64,000 nucleotides of DNA from NCBI GenBank assembly GCA_947359465.1, contig OX375872.1, positions 135,892,011 to 135,956,010 of the forward strand, written 5' to 3'. The notes below the pieces were generated by a model. The model searched no databases and was not told where the DNA came from. It saw nothing but the letters and a program-made list of their open reading frames with translations. The translations under genes and the position numbers were made by a program. The first letter of the stretch is position 1. Each line of letters opens with the position of its first letter. Of this stretch, positions 1 to 11,284 are shown one piece after another. The stretch is from Metellina segmentata. Its lineage: Eukaryota > Arthropoda > Arachnida > Araneae > Tetragnathidae.

Positions 1-36
1 ACGAGGTCAACAGTTGAGCTGGCACCCCATTCTTGC
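1..36 (-). repeat. SINE-A fragment at the window edge
   Basis: The first bases (acgaggtcaacagttgagct and onward) match the middle of the SINE-A consensus seen near 39840 and 62220. The element is cut by the window edge and then loses similarity. Confidence 0.5.
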
Positions 37-739
37 ATAAAGATCTGTACCTGCAACTGATATTTCAAATCTTAGACATGAAACAAAGTAGGTAGTGCAT
101 TGATTGACCAATCGGCAAAGTAAATTTTTCGTTGATTAGTCACGTGACTACTAGCGAACATATTGGTCCCTTTTTGAAACTTCTCTCTATAACAATGCTC
201 CTTCTACTTACAACTCACTGCCGTATGAGCCATTTCAGAGACAAAACGACACTCCATATGCAGAGGTCTAATATATAGTCTAGATTATAAAGCACTGTGT
301 TTTTTTATAATTTTTATTCATTTCTAACAGGGTAATTAATTGTACCGTTATTTCCACAGCCCTTCAATGTCTTGGACATAATTACCTTTGCCCATGAAGT
401 TATCTTTTGAGGTGAAAGTTAATTGAAGTTTTCCTTTATACCCAACTTTTCATTTTATATACATCGAAGAAGATACTTTATTCTAAGGGCTTTTCATGTT
501 ATACAGTTTTTCTTTCTTTACTGCTTCTTTAATGAGACAGCGAAGCGCTATTTCGTTTATGAACATCTTACTCAATGTATTTACCTGTTTTTTAAACCCT
601 TTTGAAAACAGTTTTTCACTCTTAAAATACAGCTCGCATTTCTTTTCTCTTTGTCCTCTCCTGTTTGTAGATGCACTTGAAAGACAAGTGTCGTCTTTGT
701 GGAATGTTGTGAAAGATGTAGATAGGGGCCGGTATTTCC
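37..739. other. AT-rich stretch, mostly unassigned
   Basis: No coding evidence; the open frames are short and low in complexity. Bases around 100-230 (a gtcacgtgacta core followed by a ttggtc...aactt block) recur at about 1140-1240 and, reverse-complemented, at about 35340-35400, so part of this stretch is a dispersed repeat. Confidence 0.5.
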
Positions 740-1041
740 ATTTGTGATATACATTGATGTGCGTGTCATAAATTAACTTTAACACAGTTTTTAACATTTT
801 TAATGATGGTTGGTTATGGTTTTATGGCGCAAGGTTCGGTAATGGACAAGCTACGTGAAAAGAAAGATGAAATGAAAATCAATAAGTATCGATAGCAATC
901 CCAAAAGAAATCAACAGTAAAAAGGATATTAGAAATCAAATGGTTGCACGAGGAAAAATATATTAAAACACTTTATTTAAAGTTATGGTGAAAACTAGAT
1001 TAGAACTTGATGTTTATATAAAATACTCAAAACCATGAATA
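740..1041 (+). repeat. 302-bp direct repeat, copy 1
   Basis: Copy 1 starts at atttgtgatatacattgatg and ends at accatgaata. It recurs at a constant offset of 526 bp with three mismatches found by eye. It contains an inverted piece of SINE-C (gttttatggcgcaagg, about 800-850). Confidence 0.9.
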
Positions 1042-1265
1042 AGCCATGAAACCATGACTCTATAAGAACGTGCATTCACACAACACCTACTTTGTCATAA
1101 GATCTTATATTGGCAAACGAGACGATAAGATACCAAATAGGTCAAACAAGTCAATTTCTATAGAAGAGTCATGTGAATATTAGTCAACATGTTGGTCACA
1201 CTTTTTAAAGATCCTCTCCAGAGCAATGCTCAGTGCATTTATATTTCACGTATTTGCTTCGACGG
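1042..1265. other. Spacer between the direct repeats
   Basis: This is a 224-bp spacer without coding potential. About 1140-1240 resembles 100-230 in the same orientation, which suggests that a segment of about 1 kb was duplicated in steps. Confidence 0.5.
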
Positions 1266-1567
1266 ATTTGTGATATACATTGATGTGCGTGTCATAAATT
1301 AACTTTAACACAATTTTTAACATTTTTAATGATGGTTGGTTATGGTTTTATGGCGCAAGGTTCGGTAATGGACAAGCTACATGAAAAGAAAGATGAAATG
1401 AAAATCAATAAGTATCGATAGCAATCCCAAAAGAAATCAACAGTAAAAAGGATATTAGAAATCAAATGGTTGCACGAGGAAAAATATATTAAAACACTTT
1501 ATTTAAAGTTATGGTGAAAACTAGATTAGAACTTGATGTTTATATAAAATACTTAAAACCATGAATA
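1266..1567 (+). repeat. 302-bp direct repeat, copy 2
   Basis: Second copy of the 740-1041 segment. The three substitutions noticed are acacagttt to acacaattt, ctacgtg to ctacatg, and actcaaa to acttaaa. The near-identity implies a recent segmental duplication or gene conversion. Confidence 0.9.
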
Positions 1568-1667
1568 TAATGAACTGATGGTTTAAAACATATTGACCAG
1601 CAGATGGTGCATACTGCAAACGGTATGCTTAATAAGTAGTGAAATATGAGTAAACTAATGAAGCATT

Positions 1668-1990
1668 TATCATGCTTTGTATAAAATATCACCATTTGTT
1701 TGAACAGTAGTCCTATCCCACACATAACTGAAATCACAATCCTTCTATTGCCATAATAAAATTAATCTCAATTTTTCCAGTGCCAAAATAAATGTGTCAA
1801 ATTGTGGACAAATTTTATTACAACGTTTTAGCAACTAGCTTACATCTATTAAATTGTCGTTTTAGTCATGCTTTGCATCAAAATATCACCATTTGTTGGA
1901 TCACCAGTCCTGGACCCTCTTTAATAAATCATAACTGTGCTATCGCCATTATCAAAATTAGCCACAATTTGTCTTGTACCTAAATAAGTA
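1668..1990 (+). repeat. Diverged tandem duplication, about 197-bp period
   Basis: The block tcatgctttg.ataaaatatcaccatttgtt followed by cagtcct and a run of ...attaatctcaattt appears at about 1668 and again at about 1866 with substitutions. There is no coding signal. Confidence 0.65.
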
Positions 1991-2167
1991 AGACAACCTT
2001 TTCGCATTTGTTGCTTAAAATTGTGTCTGTCTTGTGTTTGATTTTTAGTAAACACACCACGGTTGTCATGGAACCAGGATACCCAAGCGATATTTTCTCG
2101 TTTTCATTCAACTCTCTTTCCCAATCCCCATTTATTCCCCTTTTTATGATATTTTTTTACATGAAGT

Positions 2168-2255
2168 CGTTTCTTGTGTTTGGTCTTGTATTTGGTGCAG
2201 CTTGACCAAAAAGGTCCTTGCGCCATAAAATCGCAAACCAACCCTTAATCATGCT
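2168..2255 (+). repeat. SINE-C 3' end
   Basis: The segment cttgtgtttggtcttgtatt, then gcttgacc, then ccttgcgccataaaatcgca and a caaaccaacc tail matches the 3' half of the better SINE-C copy at 53155-53385. The tRNA-like head is missing. Confidence 0.6.
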
Positions 2256-2403
2256 TTTAAAAAGCTGTTCAAGAAATTGAGATACACGATACAACTCTTC
2301 CTCAAAATAAGAATAAACCGCGAAGAACCCTTTCTCTGGGAAGTTGAAAACCCCACTATTTATATTTAAAGATTTTTTAAAATTAATTTTAATTTCTAAT
2401 TAT

Positions 2404-2858
2404 TTGTTGTTGTTGTTTCTTATGCCTACACTGGCAGACCAGAGGAGTGCCAGGCCCGTCGAAGACGGCAAGAGGCGAAGGGGGTGCACCTTCCATGTTA
2501 TTGAGCCCCATTGGGAGGAAGTCCGACTTTGCTCGACATACATGACACATCCGTTTTACAGGAAGGTCCCCTTTCATACATCCATTCACTCACACATATC
2601 GTAATTTAGATCCCAATCAGAGGCCGATAACCCCCTGATCAGGTACCCCCAGAGGTATTGATTTGGTATGGGAACATGGGGGACATTGTGACCACGACCT
2701 ATTTAACGTGCCCCAGTCACCATTAGTGAACACGACGGTCTTTAGCCAGGTCGAAGCGCCGATCTCGCAATCATCAGAATTGGAGGCTCCGCCGAGGACA
2801 GAACCCACAACCCTTCTGATGTGAGCCCGACGCTCTACTGACTGAGCTACCGCGGCTC
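2404..2858 (-). mobile_element. tRNA-derived SINE (SINE-D)
   Basis: Read on the minus strand, the right end is a tRNA-like head: gtagctcagtcagtagagcg (A box) followed by gggttgtgggttctgtcc (decayed B box). A body of about 370 bp follows, and the far end is a short (caa)n-like tail, visible on the plus strand as ttgttgttgttg at 2404-2420. Head, body and simple tail define a SINE. Overlapping short frames are not coding. This is the only copy of this family in the window. Confidence 0.8.
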
Positions 2859-2869
2859 TCTAATTATTT

Positions 2870-4005
2870 AATTCATTTGATTGACTTTTCATCGCCTTTC
2901 TGCAACGTGTTGCTGTAGTCAACAACACACTAAAGATTAGACTCAATTGATCAATTGCTCTTTCACTAAATTTCCAATTACTTAATTATCAAGGCAAAAC
3001 CAAAATGCCAAGCCTCGAATTCATTACCGGAGATTAAGGCCCATTCGGGCCCATGTGCTCCATAAACCATCAACACACAATCATGCTATTAAACATTATT
3101 TATCATTAAAGTGAGAAAATATACTCTGATACCTTCAACGAAATTCTTCGCCTTCTATTTTAGTCAGAGTTCAATATAAAACTTTCCGAGCTTATTGAAA
3201 AGGTAGCTACCTACCACACCTCATTCTCCGAGAAGTTTGAATTAGGTAGACCAAAACCCTTCAAACAACCCCGCGGTACGAGTTTTTCTGGCATTAAAGC
3301 TTTCGTATACTTCTGTGCCCTTAAGGTGTAGAACTAAACAAAAGAATAACATGAAAAGTATTTTCTTTATCTGCACTGGGGTTCTGTTCGTTTCCGCTGA
3401 AATTGTTGCAGAAAGAAGACGCGGCAACTATTTTCTTCACCGTCCATTGGACAAACAGCGAGTCCAAGAAAAATCCCCAATAAAACACAAAAGTGCCTTT
3501 CGCTCCATTCATTAAGCCTTTCCAGAAGTCAGACCAAAACTGACTCTAATATAGGACGACGCTCTCTCTCTCTTGGTTAGTGCAGTGAGGGATAGTTTTA
3601 TAACTGAACAAAAGCTTTACAAATTGCAATGCAAAGAAAAATCTCTTTGACAGTTCTTGTAGAGAGCTGGAGAAATAAATAAAACGAATAAACTGGCCTG
3701 AAAATGTATTCAGAAATATTTCTAAAATCTCATTTCTTGCGGCGTTTTCGCGTGATTTCCCCCTTTCTAAAAGGTAAGTCCTTCCACTCTTCTGTTTTGA
3801 GATAGAAAAGGTAAGTTTTCTTAGGATCTATAGAAAAAAATTCCGACTTGCTTAAGTTGAACCTTTCAAAGATTTTTTAGAGATCGGACAGGTAGTATTT
3901 TCTTCGATTCCAATCCGATATGAGTGCGGCTGTTTTCATTTCAGAAAATTTTTTCCAAGCAAACACATTAGGAGATCTTTGAAAAAACATTCAGACTCAA
4001 ACTTA
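2870..4005. other. Unassigned non-coding stretch
   Basis: Short opposing frames exist near 3240-3515 but lack splice borders, domain motifs or codon structure, and they overlap each other. I see no repeat unit. Confidence 0.4.
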
Positions 4006-4009
4006 ACCA

Positions 4010-4730
4010 TAGTACCGATTGCATTGTTCATCAAAGTGTAATGGTATTGCTGGTAACGCTTGGTGAAAACGTTGTGAAAGGAACTCATAGGGTAAAAAAC
4101 AATGCCATATTAGGGTTGATTTAAGTAGAAAAATCGATACAGTACTTAATATCTTAAAATTTACCACAACAGCGTATTGAAATCCTCACCAGTGTAAGAG
4201 TAACTGGTAAAGTTAGGTGAAAAAGTTGCAAAACGAATATTACAGAGTAACAATATAAAAATATTGTTTAGGTTGAAACTCAATGACATATTAGGGTTAA
4301 TTTATAAGTAGAAAGAGTGATAAAGTTCTTAACTTAACAAAATTAACCAAGAATATGACCTTTGTCGATGGTTCCAAGTCTTCCCCACAGTGTACCCCCA
4401 TTGCATTGCTCACCAAAGTTTATTGATGAGGATGGGAAAGTCTCTTATAGGGGTTAAAATCCAATCCAAGGTCAGAATTTATTTCAGTGGAAAAACTGAT
4501 GTACTGCACTTAATACCACAAAAATCAAATAAAGCACCGATTGCATTACTCACTAAATTGGAATAAGGCTAGTAAAGTTTGATGAAAACATTTTTACGGC
4601 TCTTATAAGTTAAAATTTAGTACAGGGTTAGATTGGATTTGCTAAAAATTGATGTACAGTACTAACTATCACAAAAATTAACCAAAGCACCAACTACATT
4701 TCCCACCAAAACGTACCGCGTCTTACAACT
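4010..4730. repeat. Degenerate satellite, roughly 160-190-bp units
   Basis: Landmarks recur about five times: 'caccgattgcatt.ctcaccaaagtgta', 'ggtaaagttnggtgaaaa', 'tcatagggttaaa', 'gttaga/ggttgatttaagtagaaaaa' and 'gtacagtacttaatatcacaaaaatta'. Units are strongly diverged, so the array is old. Confidence 0.7.
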
Positions 4731-4739
4731 GATTTAAAC

Positions 4740-5245
4740 CGTCGTTAACATGCCATTGATCTATTCCATATCTCTCTGATAGGAAATTGTATCTGAAATA
4801 TGGCATATTCATTTTTAGCAGCAGCAATGCAAGGGAAAAATCAATGCATCCTTGTGAAAGCTAATGTATAAGAGGAGGTATTGGTTAATCATTTACTGAA
4901 GCAAGCAATCCTTTTTAGCTTTGGGATTGCCCAGATATTTTATGCTTAGCTGAAAAGTGCTTTCCACAGAAATCGATAGTCATCAAGCAGAGATTCAGTT
5001 CGGAGGGTACAGCGTGGCTGACAAAAGGATTTTCGGCCTCATGCTTTTGGGAAATCCTTACCAGCTACGGATTCTTTTCCTAATGTTTCCCTGACGAGGA
5101 AATGATCGTAACAACAGTTGAACTCTAAATTGTCCTGCAATTCTCTTTTAGACACAAGTAAATTGGCATTTTCCAGGTATTAGGTAATATGTGATAGGAT
5201 GCGTAATGGCTTAGGGCGTCCATGTGCTTATCTGTGAGCGATATT
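4740..5245. other. Unassigned non-coding stretch
   Basis: No repeat unit, element end or coding feature is recognised. Confidence 0.4.
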
Positions 5246-5249
5246 TAAC

Positions 5250-6180
5250 TAGTGTAATTTTACGTGGAAATGATTGAATAACCACATAATTTTTCAGATG
5301 GTTAAAAATTACATTGGATTGACAATGAACATTGGTTGTGATTGCTAGGCTAGGATTTTAAGTGTGGTTTTGGCATCAAATTGTTCCTGTACTAAACATT
5401 AAATAAAATGGGATATTCAATCAATGTGATTGTGAGCGTATTAGTGATTTTGCAGCACACTTTTCAGATACTAAAAATTACGCTAAATTGATTATGGACA
5501 TGTAATGCGATTTGCAGGGCTAGAATTTTGATGATTTTGAAGGTGTTTTTGGCATCACATATTTCTCAGATACTAAAAGTTAAATGCAATTGGATATTTT
5601 GATGATTTTCCATCCCATTTTTTAGGTAGTAAAAATTACAATAACTTGATTATGAACATATGCGATTAGAAGGGCAAAGATTTTGACGATTTTGCATTCT
5701 TCTTTGTAATAAAAAATACCGTTGAATTGATTCTAGACATTTAATATGATAACTGGTGCTAGTATTTTGATTTTTTGCATCACAATTTTCATATTCTAAA
5801 AATTATTAAAAATGATTAGAGAAATTTAACGTGTTATTAGAGATAGGATTTTTATGATTTTGATATTTTGTATCGAATTTTTCAGATAGGTATAAAAAAT
5901 TACTATACGATTACTAGGTTTTAGACATCGCATCTGTCGTCACGTAAAATGTTCAGGTACAAAAAATTAAGTTCAATTTATTGCTGACATTTAATGAGAA
6001 TAATAAGGGAATTATTCGTCATACACTTGTACATCAGATGTGACAGATAATAAAAGTTACGATGAATTGATTGTGGACATTCAATTTGATTATTAAGGCA
6101 ATAGTTTTGAAGACTACATGTTTTTAGGCAAACAAATTTTCTGATATTAAAATTATTTTGATTGATAATTGTTGTTGCGG
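5250..6180. repeat. Degenerate satellite, roughly 80-110-bp units
   Basis: The pair 'ttttcagatactaaaaatta' and 'ttgattatggacatttaat', followed by 'agggctaggattttgatgat', recurs about nine to ten times with indels and substitutions. The array ends near the 6403 MITE. Confidence 0.75.
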
Positions 6181-6402
6181 TTTTACTTAGCATTTTGGAA
6201 ATTATAACGCTATTCAATCTCACTCCATACAAGAAAAGAAATATTTTCATTTACGTAAATGTCTTTGAGAACGTAATATAAATATTTCAATTGCACTTAA
6301 GCTGAAAAAGAATCATAACATTTTAACATATTGAAGTTGATACAAAGTAAATAATGATAGTTGAAAAAAACATTGATATTTCTTCTTTAAATAATTCCCT
6401 CT

Positions 6403-7137
6403 TTAAGGTGTACGCATACTCTAAAAGTTTTTTTTTATAAATTTTAACTTTAAAAATCCAGTTTTTTCACAGTAGGTCATTGATTTACGCTTAAAATCAT
6501 TTTACTGAGAAAAAATCATATTATACTAATTATTAATTAGCTAATTAAGATATAATGAGCTAATTAGCATGTTTTTTGAACAGTGATATCTCAAATTCTA
6601 ATTTGTCTAGAAACAAAATTCTAGTTGGAAATGTTTTCCAATATTATTCTTCATGTTTTGACTCTCAATGAAGTTGCTAGAGAGAAAAGTTTTTCCGTTG
6701 CACCCCTATTTCTCCAATGCATAAAAAATCAAAAATTTTTCTGGATAGTTAGCATTTAAAACTTTATTAAAAATGTATTTCTTAACTAATAACTCTGATT
6801 GAGGGTCAAGACATCCACTGTATTATATAGATTATAATGATACACAAATAATTATAATAGATTTATCTTTTATTGTTGAGTTATCATTGTTTGAACAAAG
6901 CCTCCTACTGCAAAAACTTGTTTATTCAGAAATCGAGTTTAAAGTTTTGAAAAGATGTCGGTTTATGGTAACAGTATCTAAAGAAAACTCTTGTAAAACT
7001 AGAAATATATTTAGAATATTTGCAAGATCTTGGCATCGTTTGAAAGCTAAAAAATTAAAAATATTTTGGAGCAATAAAAAAACATTTTAGACTTTCTGGT
7101 CGATTTTCAGGATTTCTAGTGTGTACATACACCTTAA
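6403..7137. mobile_element. MITE 1 with TTAA flanks
   Basis: The left end ttaaggtgtacgcatactct (6403) and the right end, reverse-complemented ttaaggtgtatgtacacact (ending 7137), form inverted ends directly flanked by TTAA. The uninterrupted site survives as a related sequence near 8235 (accctctttttaatct), which fits the flanks at 6396 and 7134. The interior of about 727 bp is AT-rich and non-coding. TTAA targets are typical of piggyBac and Kolobok; the termini do not start CCC as piggyBac does. Confidence 0.75.
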
Positions 7138-7142
7138 TCTCT

Positions 7143-7365
7143 GGATTTTGAGTTTGAATCCATCTAAAGTTCGTAGCGTACAAAGAGACTGGTGCACGTT
7201 AAATCTGTCATGACATCAAATGTCCTTACGTTGGCATGGCTTGGAAGTTCAGAGAGTGGGATGCCAGCTCAGGTGTTGACCTCGTCATCTGACCATGGTT
7301 CCATCGCCGATACCCCGCTGTGTTGCTTTAGTGCGACGTAAGTTTAAATACCTACCTACCTTTTA
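7143..7365 (+). mobile_element. SINE-A copy, 5'-truncated
   Basis: It begins inside the tRNA-like head (gagtttgaatccat) and runs through the SINE-A landmarks ggtgcacgttaaatctgtc, gatgccagctcaggtgttga, cctcgtcatctgaccatggt, and the tail gacgtaagtttaaatacc followed by tacctacc. It lies directly right of MITE 1. Confidence 0.75.
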
Positions 7366-7483
7366 ATCTCCACTAGATGGGCACAAGATTGTTTCAGGGA
7401 GCAATTGGCTCAGTATGAACTCTACAGATTTGGGTTCACACATATCTAACCTTATCTCATTTGTTTAATTTTATTCAAGTTTT

Positions 7484-7662
7484 AGGTAGTTAGGTAGATA
7501 TTTTAACTAACATCACACTGGAGCAACTCAATGGGCAATTGGCGTTGGTCCGGGATCAATCCCCAAGAGAAAGAACCACCGACAGCACCACTTAATTTTG
7601 AGCCATGGTCAGATAACGAGGTCTCACCTGAGCTGGTACCCCACTCTCCAAACTTGCAAAGC
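7484..7662 (-). mobile_element. SINE-A copy, 3' half (interrupted)
   Basis: On the plus strand it shows the inverted SINE-A landmarks: the ggtagttaggtagatatttt tail, cactggagcaactcaatggg, gtccgggatcaatcccc, then cgaggtctcacctgagctgg. It stops at 7662, where SINE-B is inserted, and resumes at 7901. Confidence 0.85.
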
Positions 7663-7900
7663 GTATGGTGTAGAGGCGGCTGGTGCACCTTAAATCTGTC
7701 GTGGCCGAAAGTCCTCACGTTGGGTTGGCGTGGAAGTTTGGAGAGTGGGGTGCCAGCTCAGGTGTTGCTTCGTCATCTGACCGTGGTTCAAAATTACGAA
7801 GTGTTGTCCTCGGATCTTTCCCTTAAGGGACTGATCCCGGACCGTCGTCAATAGCCCGTTGTGTTGCTCTAGTACGACGTTAACTAAAATTACCAATTTA
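7663..7900 (+). mobile_element. SINE-B copy inserted into SINE-A
   Basis: The 15-bp sequence ccaaacttgcaaagc stands at 7648-7662 and again at 7901-7915, a perfect target duplication. The inserted part matches the SINE-B copy at 46620-46865 (gtatggtgtagaggcggctg to gttaactaaaattaccaatt) but lacks its tRNA-like head. It is therefore a 5'-truncated insertion of the kind made by LINE machinery. Confidence 0.9.
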
Positions 7901-8047
7901 CCAAACTTGCAAAGCACGCAAACGTGAGGACATTTGAGGACACGGCAGATTTAACGCCCATCACGCTCCTTTGTAGCGTAGGTATTTGGTTGGATTCGAA
8001 CTCTCAACCGTCCGGTTGTTAATCCTTAAGTTAAACACCGCAGCCCT
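7901..8047 (-). mobile_element. SINE-A copy, 5' head half (interrupted)
   Basis: Continuation of the 7484 copy past the SINE-B insertion: acgtgaggacatttgaggac, then ggttggattcgaactctcaa (B box in reverse) and the remains of the A-box region near 8040. Confidence 0.85.
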
Positions 8048-8945
8048 GTTTAACTTTTTGTATACTAAAAGGAGCGCTCTAAACTACAAACGGAAGATTT
8101 TCGGTTACGTCAATGCCGTTCGTAGCTTAATATAAGCATTGCAATTACACCTTAACTCGAAAAAATCTTAATATTTTAATACAGAAAACAGCGCTTGTAG
8201 AAAAAAAAATTGATATTTCTCCATTAAAGAAGACCCTCTTTTTAATCTGTAGTAAATGAGAACAAGACTGTTTCAGAAATTTTTTTCCCCAGTTTCCACG
8301 GTCTCCGCTCTGAAAATTATTTAAATTGTTTTTCTTGGTATTTTCGTGAGGAACTTGAATGAAACTCCAAGCAGGGGATCACAGGAATCGTAATTGTATG
8401 CAAATTCTCTGGATGTTTATGAATTCTTCACCCTTGAGTACTAGAGGGAGTGGAATTTCAAAGTTTTCATTCTTTCAAGAGCACCACTTATGGATTAGTT
8501 TCGTGGATTGAATTAGGGAAAAGTCACCGTAACGTACGGGTTCAATGTGGTGCGCTCAATCTGTAGTCTTGGCTATATTTACCATTAGTGTTGGCGGACC
8601 GAACTGGGGGGAGGGGGTCGTGTTTTGGAGATGTATGTAGATGTTGGTGGTTAATTAAGATCCGAGATGGGCTTGAAATCTGGGGGACTAAGCCGTCTCT
8701 GCTTTGGTTCTAGTTTCCGGGAGAAATTGAAACAAAAGTAGATTACGAGGAACTGTGTTTTTTACGGTGTCGCGGATTTCAGTGGATCAAGTAACTTCTA
8801 CTTTTTGTTCAATGGCAGAAAAAAAGTAGTTAAAAACTTTATGATAAAGATTTTCCGTACTAAAAAAAAATTGTACTTTTGCCGTCCAAATGCTAAGTCC
8901 TACATGTCGGAGTTACTTTAAAATTGATTTTATTGCCGTTTTGTG
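8048..8945. repeat. Non-coding; holds one arm of a diverged duplication
   Basis: About 8640-8860 (gattacgaggaactgtgttt, 'gtgtcgcggattt') is repeated in diverged form at about 9890-10150 (gattacgaggaattgtgttt, 'gtgtcgtggatttt'). About 8215-8250 resembles the flank of MITE 1. No coding potential is seen. Confidence 0.55.
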
Positions 8946-9885
8946 TTAAGGTATACGGACACGTTCAGAACCCTTTTTTCTGTGGTATAGAAACATTTTA
9001 ATGATATTTTTATGTTTAGTGTTATTAAACAATAGCATTGGGCTATAAATATTTAAAAAATATTGTAAGAATTTTGTAAAAATGATAATTATGAATGAAA
9101 TTTTAAAGAAATTTGTCAAAAACTTCAACTGTGCTACATGAAATCTATTCAACCAATTGGAAAAATGATGCTACCAAAATAAACTGCATACATTTTTCTA
9201 GGGAATGAACTAGAATAAAAAGTATATTTAACTAAACAAAAATTTCACAAGCGATTGAAAAATAAATACAAGATTTTTGATAGTCTTACAATTCTATTTC
9301 CTAAATACATGGCCATAATTTGAAAACTTTTCCAAATCAGCATAATTATTCTAGTTCATTCACTAGACAACATTATAAAGAACAAGTAATCAAAATTTTA
9401 CGAGAATCCATCAATAACTTTTAATTTAGCCATAATTAGAAGTTAGGAAATAATGAAAAATATTAATTTAGAGTAAAAAGTAGTTTCAAGTGTGTGTATC
9501 GTTTGCTTTCTCTTGCTCTTACTATTTGTGCAAACAATTTTGTTCTTCACTTCTCTTTAAAAATGTTCACAATATTTCCAAAATAGAAACCATTGAAACA
9601 TTTGAGAAACCTTTCTAAAATTATATTTGTAAAAAAAAGTAAGTTTTAAATATAAATTGTGTCAGGTTTTTGGTCTTTTAATGGCTACTTCCGGTGTTTA
9701 CCATACCTACTTCCGGTTTTCTCGCCTTGATTAAAATCTTAATATCTCTTCAACTAATTAACTTAGAGAAAAAAAAATCAAATATATTTGGGAAAGTCAA
9801 ATAAATACTCCATCCAATTAGATCAAAAACTTTTTTTGGAATGTTAGGTCAAAAAGGACATTTCCAACGTGTTCGGATACCTTAA
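8946..9885. mobile_element. MITE 2 with TTAA flanks
   Basis: The left end ttaaggtatacggacacgtt and the right end, reverse-complemented ttaaggtatccgaacacgtt, are near-perfect inverted ends with TTAA at both borders (8946-8949, 9882-9885). The termini resemble MITE 1, so the two belong to one family. The interior of about 932 bp is AT-rich without a credible frame. Confidence 0.85.
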
Positions 9886-10860
9886 TATGTAGTCTTTGGC
9901 AATCTTTAATGAAAATCTGAGCTGGGTTTGATATCTGAGCGATTAAGCTGTCTTTGCTTTGGTTTTTTGTTTTGGGTGAGCTGAAACCAATCCCCCTAAC
10001 TTGAAAATCAAAGTAGATTACGAGGAATTGTGTTTTTGACAGTGTCGTGGATTTTAGAGAGGATCGTCTTTTCTATTTTTAGTTAAAATTCAGAAATAAG
10101 CAGTCAAAAACCCCTTTGATTTCAATGTAAACTAACAAACCAGACCGTCTGATTTTACTTCTGCTGTCAAAATGCTCCCACATAATACGTGTCTGAGTAT
10201 TATGTGAGATATATAGTGGGTATTTTGTACCTTTAAGCGGCGTTCCCCGCTCCGATTTTTAACGCCAAGTCCCGAATTCATATTGCGATTCATGCTATTG
10301 AAAATCTATATATAATATCGTGTATTTATCTCTCTTCCGTACAAGTAAATCTTTCCTTTAGTGTATTTGTCCAATTACTTGACGTTGTTTGGCTCAGCTT
10401 GGTCAAATATTGTCTTTGCTCCATATATCCCAACAAAGCAATCTTAATTACAGAAACCATTGACTTTAATACAGTGTATTAAGAGAAATAACTTTTATAT
10501 TCAGTGTTTGTTTCGCTTCTCTACAGCACATATAAAAGCATTTTTAATTGTTGCTACATCACAGTTAAAAATTTGGTTATTTAAGTATAAATGTTAATTA
10601 AATTGAGTTTCAGCAAATTTGGGACTCCGTTAAGTTTATTTTCTTAAGTGAAAGGGCATTTCTTGAAGAAAAATGTTTTTAATGTGCTTTTTATTGCCGC
10701 ATTAAGAAGTGAAGTTAATAAGTTTCTTTTTGTTACTTAAAATGTATTTGGTAGTTTGTAGCAATTACAAGAAATTAGGTCGGATATTAAAGCAAATGTT
10801 TTTCATTTGGTCTATGATACTTTTTAATGTTGTTATACGCTCATTTAAAAAATGATTAAA
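9886..10860. other. Second arm of the 8.6-kb duplication, then unassigned DNA
   Basis: 9890-10150 pairs with 8640-8860. About 10385-10437 (gacgttgtttggctcagctt, 'ggtcaaa', 'tttgctccat') is a weak SINE-C tail. The remainder has no recognised feature. Confidence 0.5.
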
Positions 10861-10959
10861 CCTTTGAAACGGTTCACACGCATACATTCGTTCAGAAACC
10901 TGGAGTGATCCCTTTACGACTTATGACTAGTTATGACCTTCTTGACCAATGTTACCTTT

Positions 10960-11284
10960 TGATTCTTTTAGCCACCATTAGTAGTAATTAGTCACTAGAT
11001 GTGATGATTTAGTCATTACGTGTGTTGTGGGTAAAACCAATACTACACTTCTTGGAAATCTCGTGAAGTTCAGTGGGTTGATATTGTCTTTTTTAATAAA
11101 CTATTTATCGTGGTTCACCTTTTTGACTGATTGAATCTTCCTAGTTTTCTTCAAACCAATTGACCAATAGATGACCAATAGAATCGATTTAGACATTATG
11201 TGTGTTGTGGGGTAAAACTAATACTACACTACTCGGAAATCTCGTGAAGCTCAGTGGATTGACATTATTTTTTATCAACAATTT
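10960..11284. repeat. E repeat, two diverged tandem copies
   Basis: The block 'gtgtgttgtggggtaaaacc', 'aatactacacttctcggaaa', 'tctcgtgaagctcagtgg' occurs near 11015 and 11200 and a third time near 12215, beyond an inserted MITE. Reverse-complement copies are present near 29960-30010 and 63218-63258. Confidence 0.75.

Noticed and set aside
7531..7917. 75-107-codon frames in both directions
   Set aside because: They lie wholly inside nested SINE-A and SINE-B sequence and recur wherever these SINEs occur.
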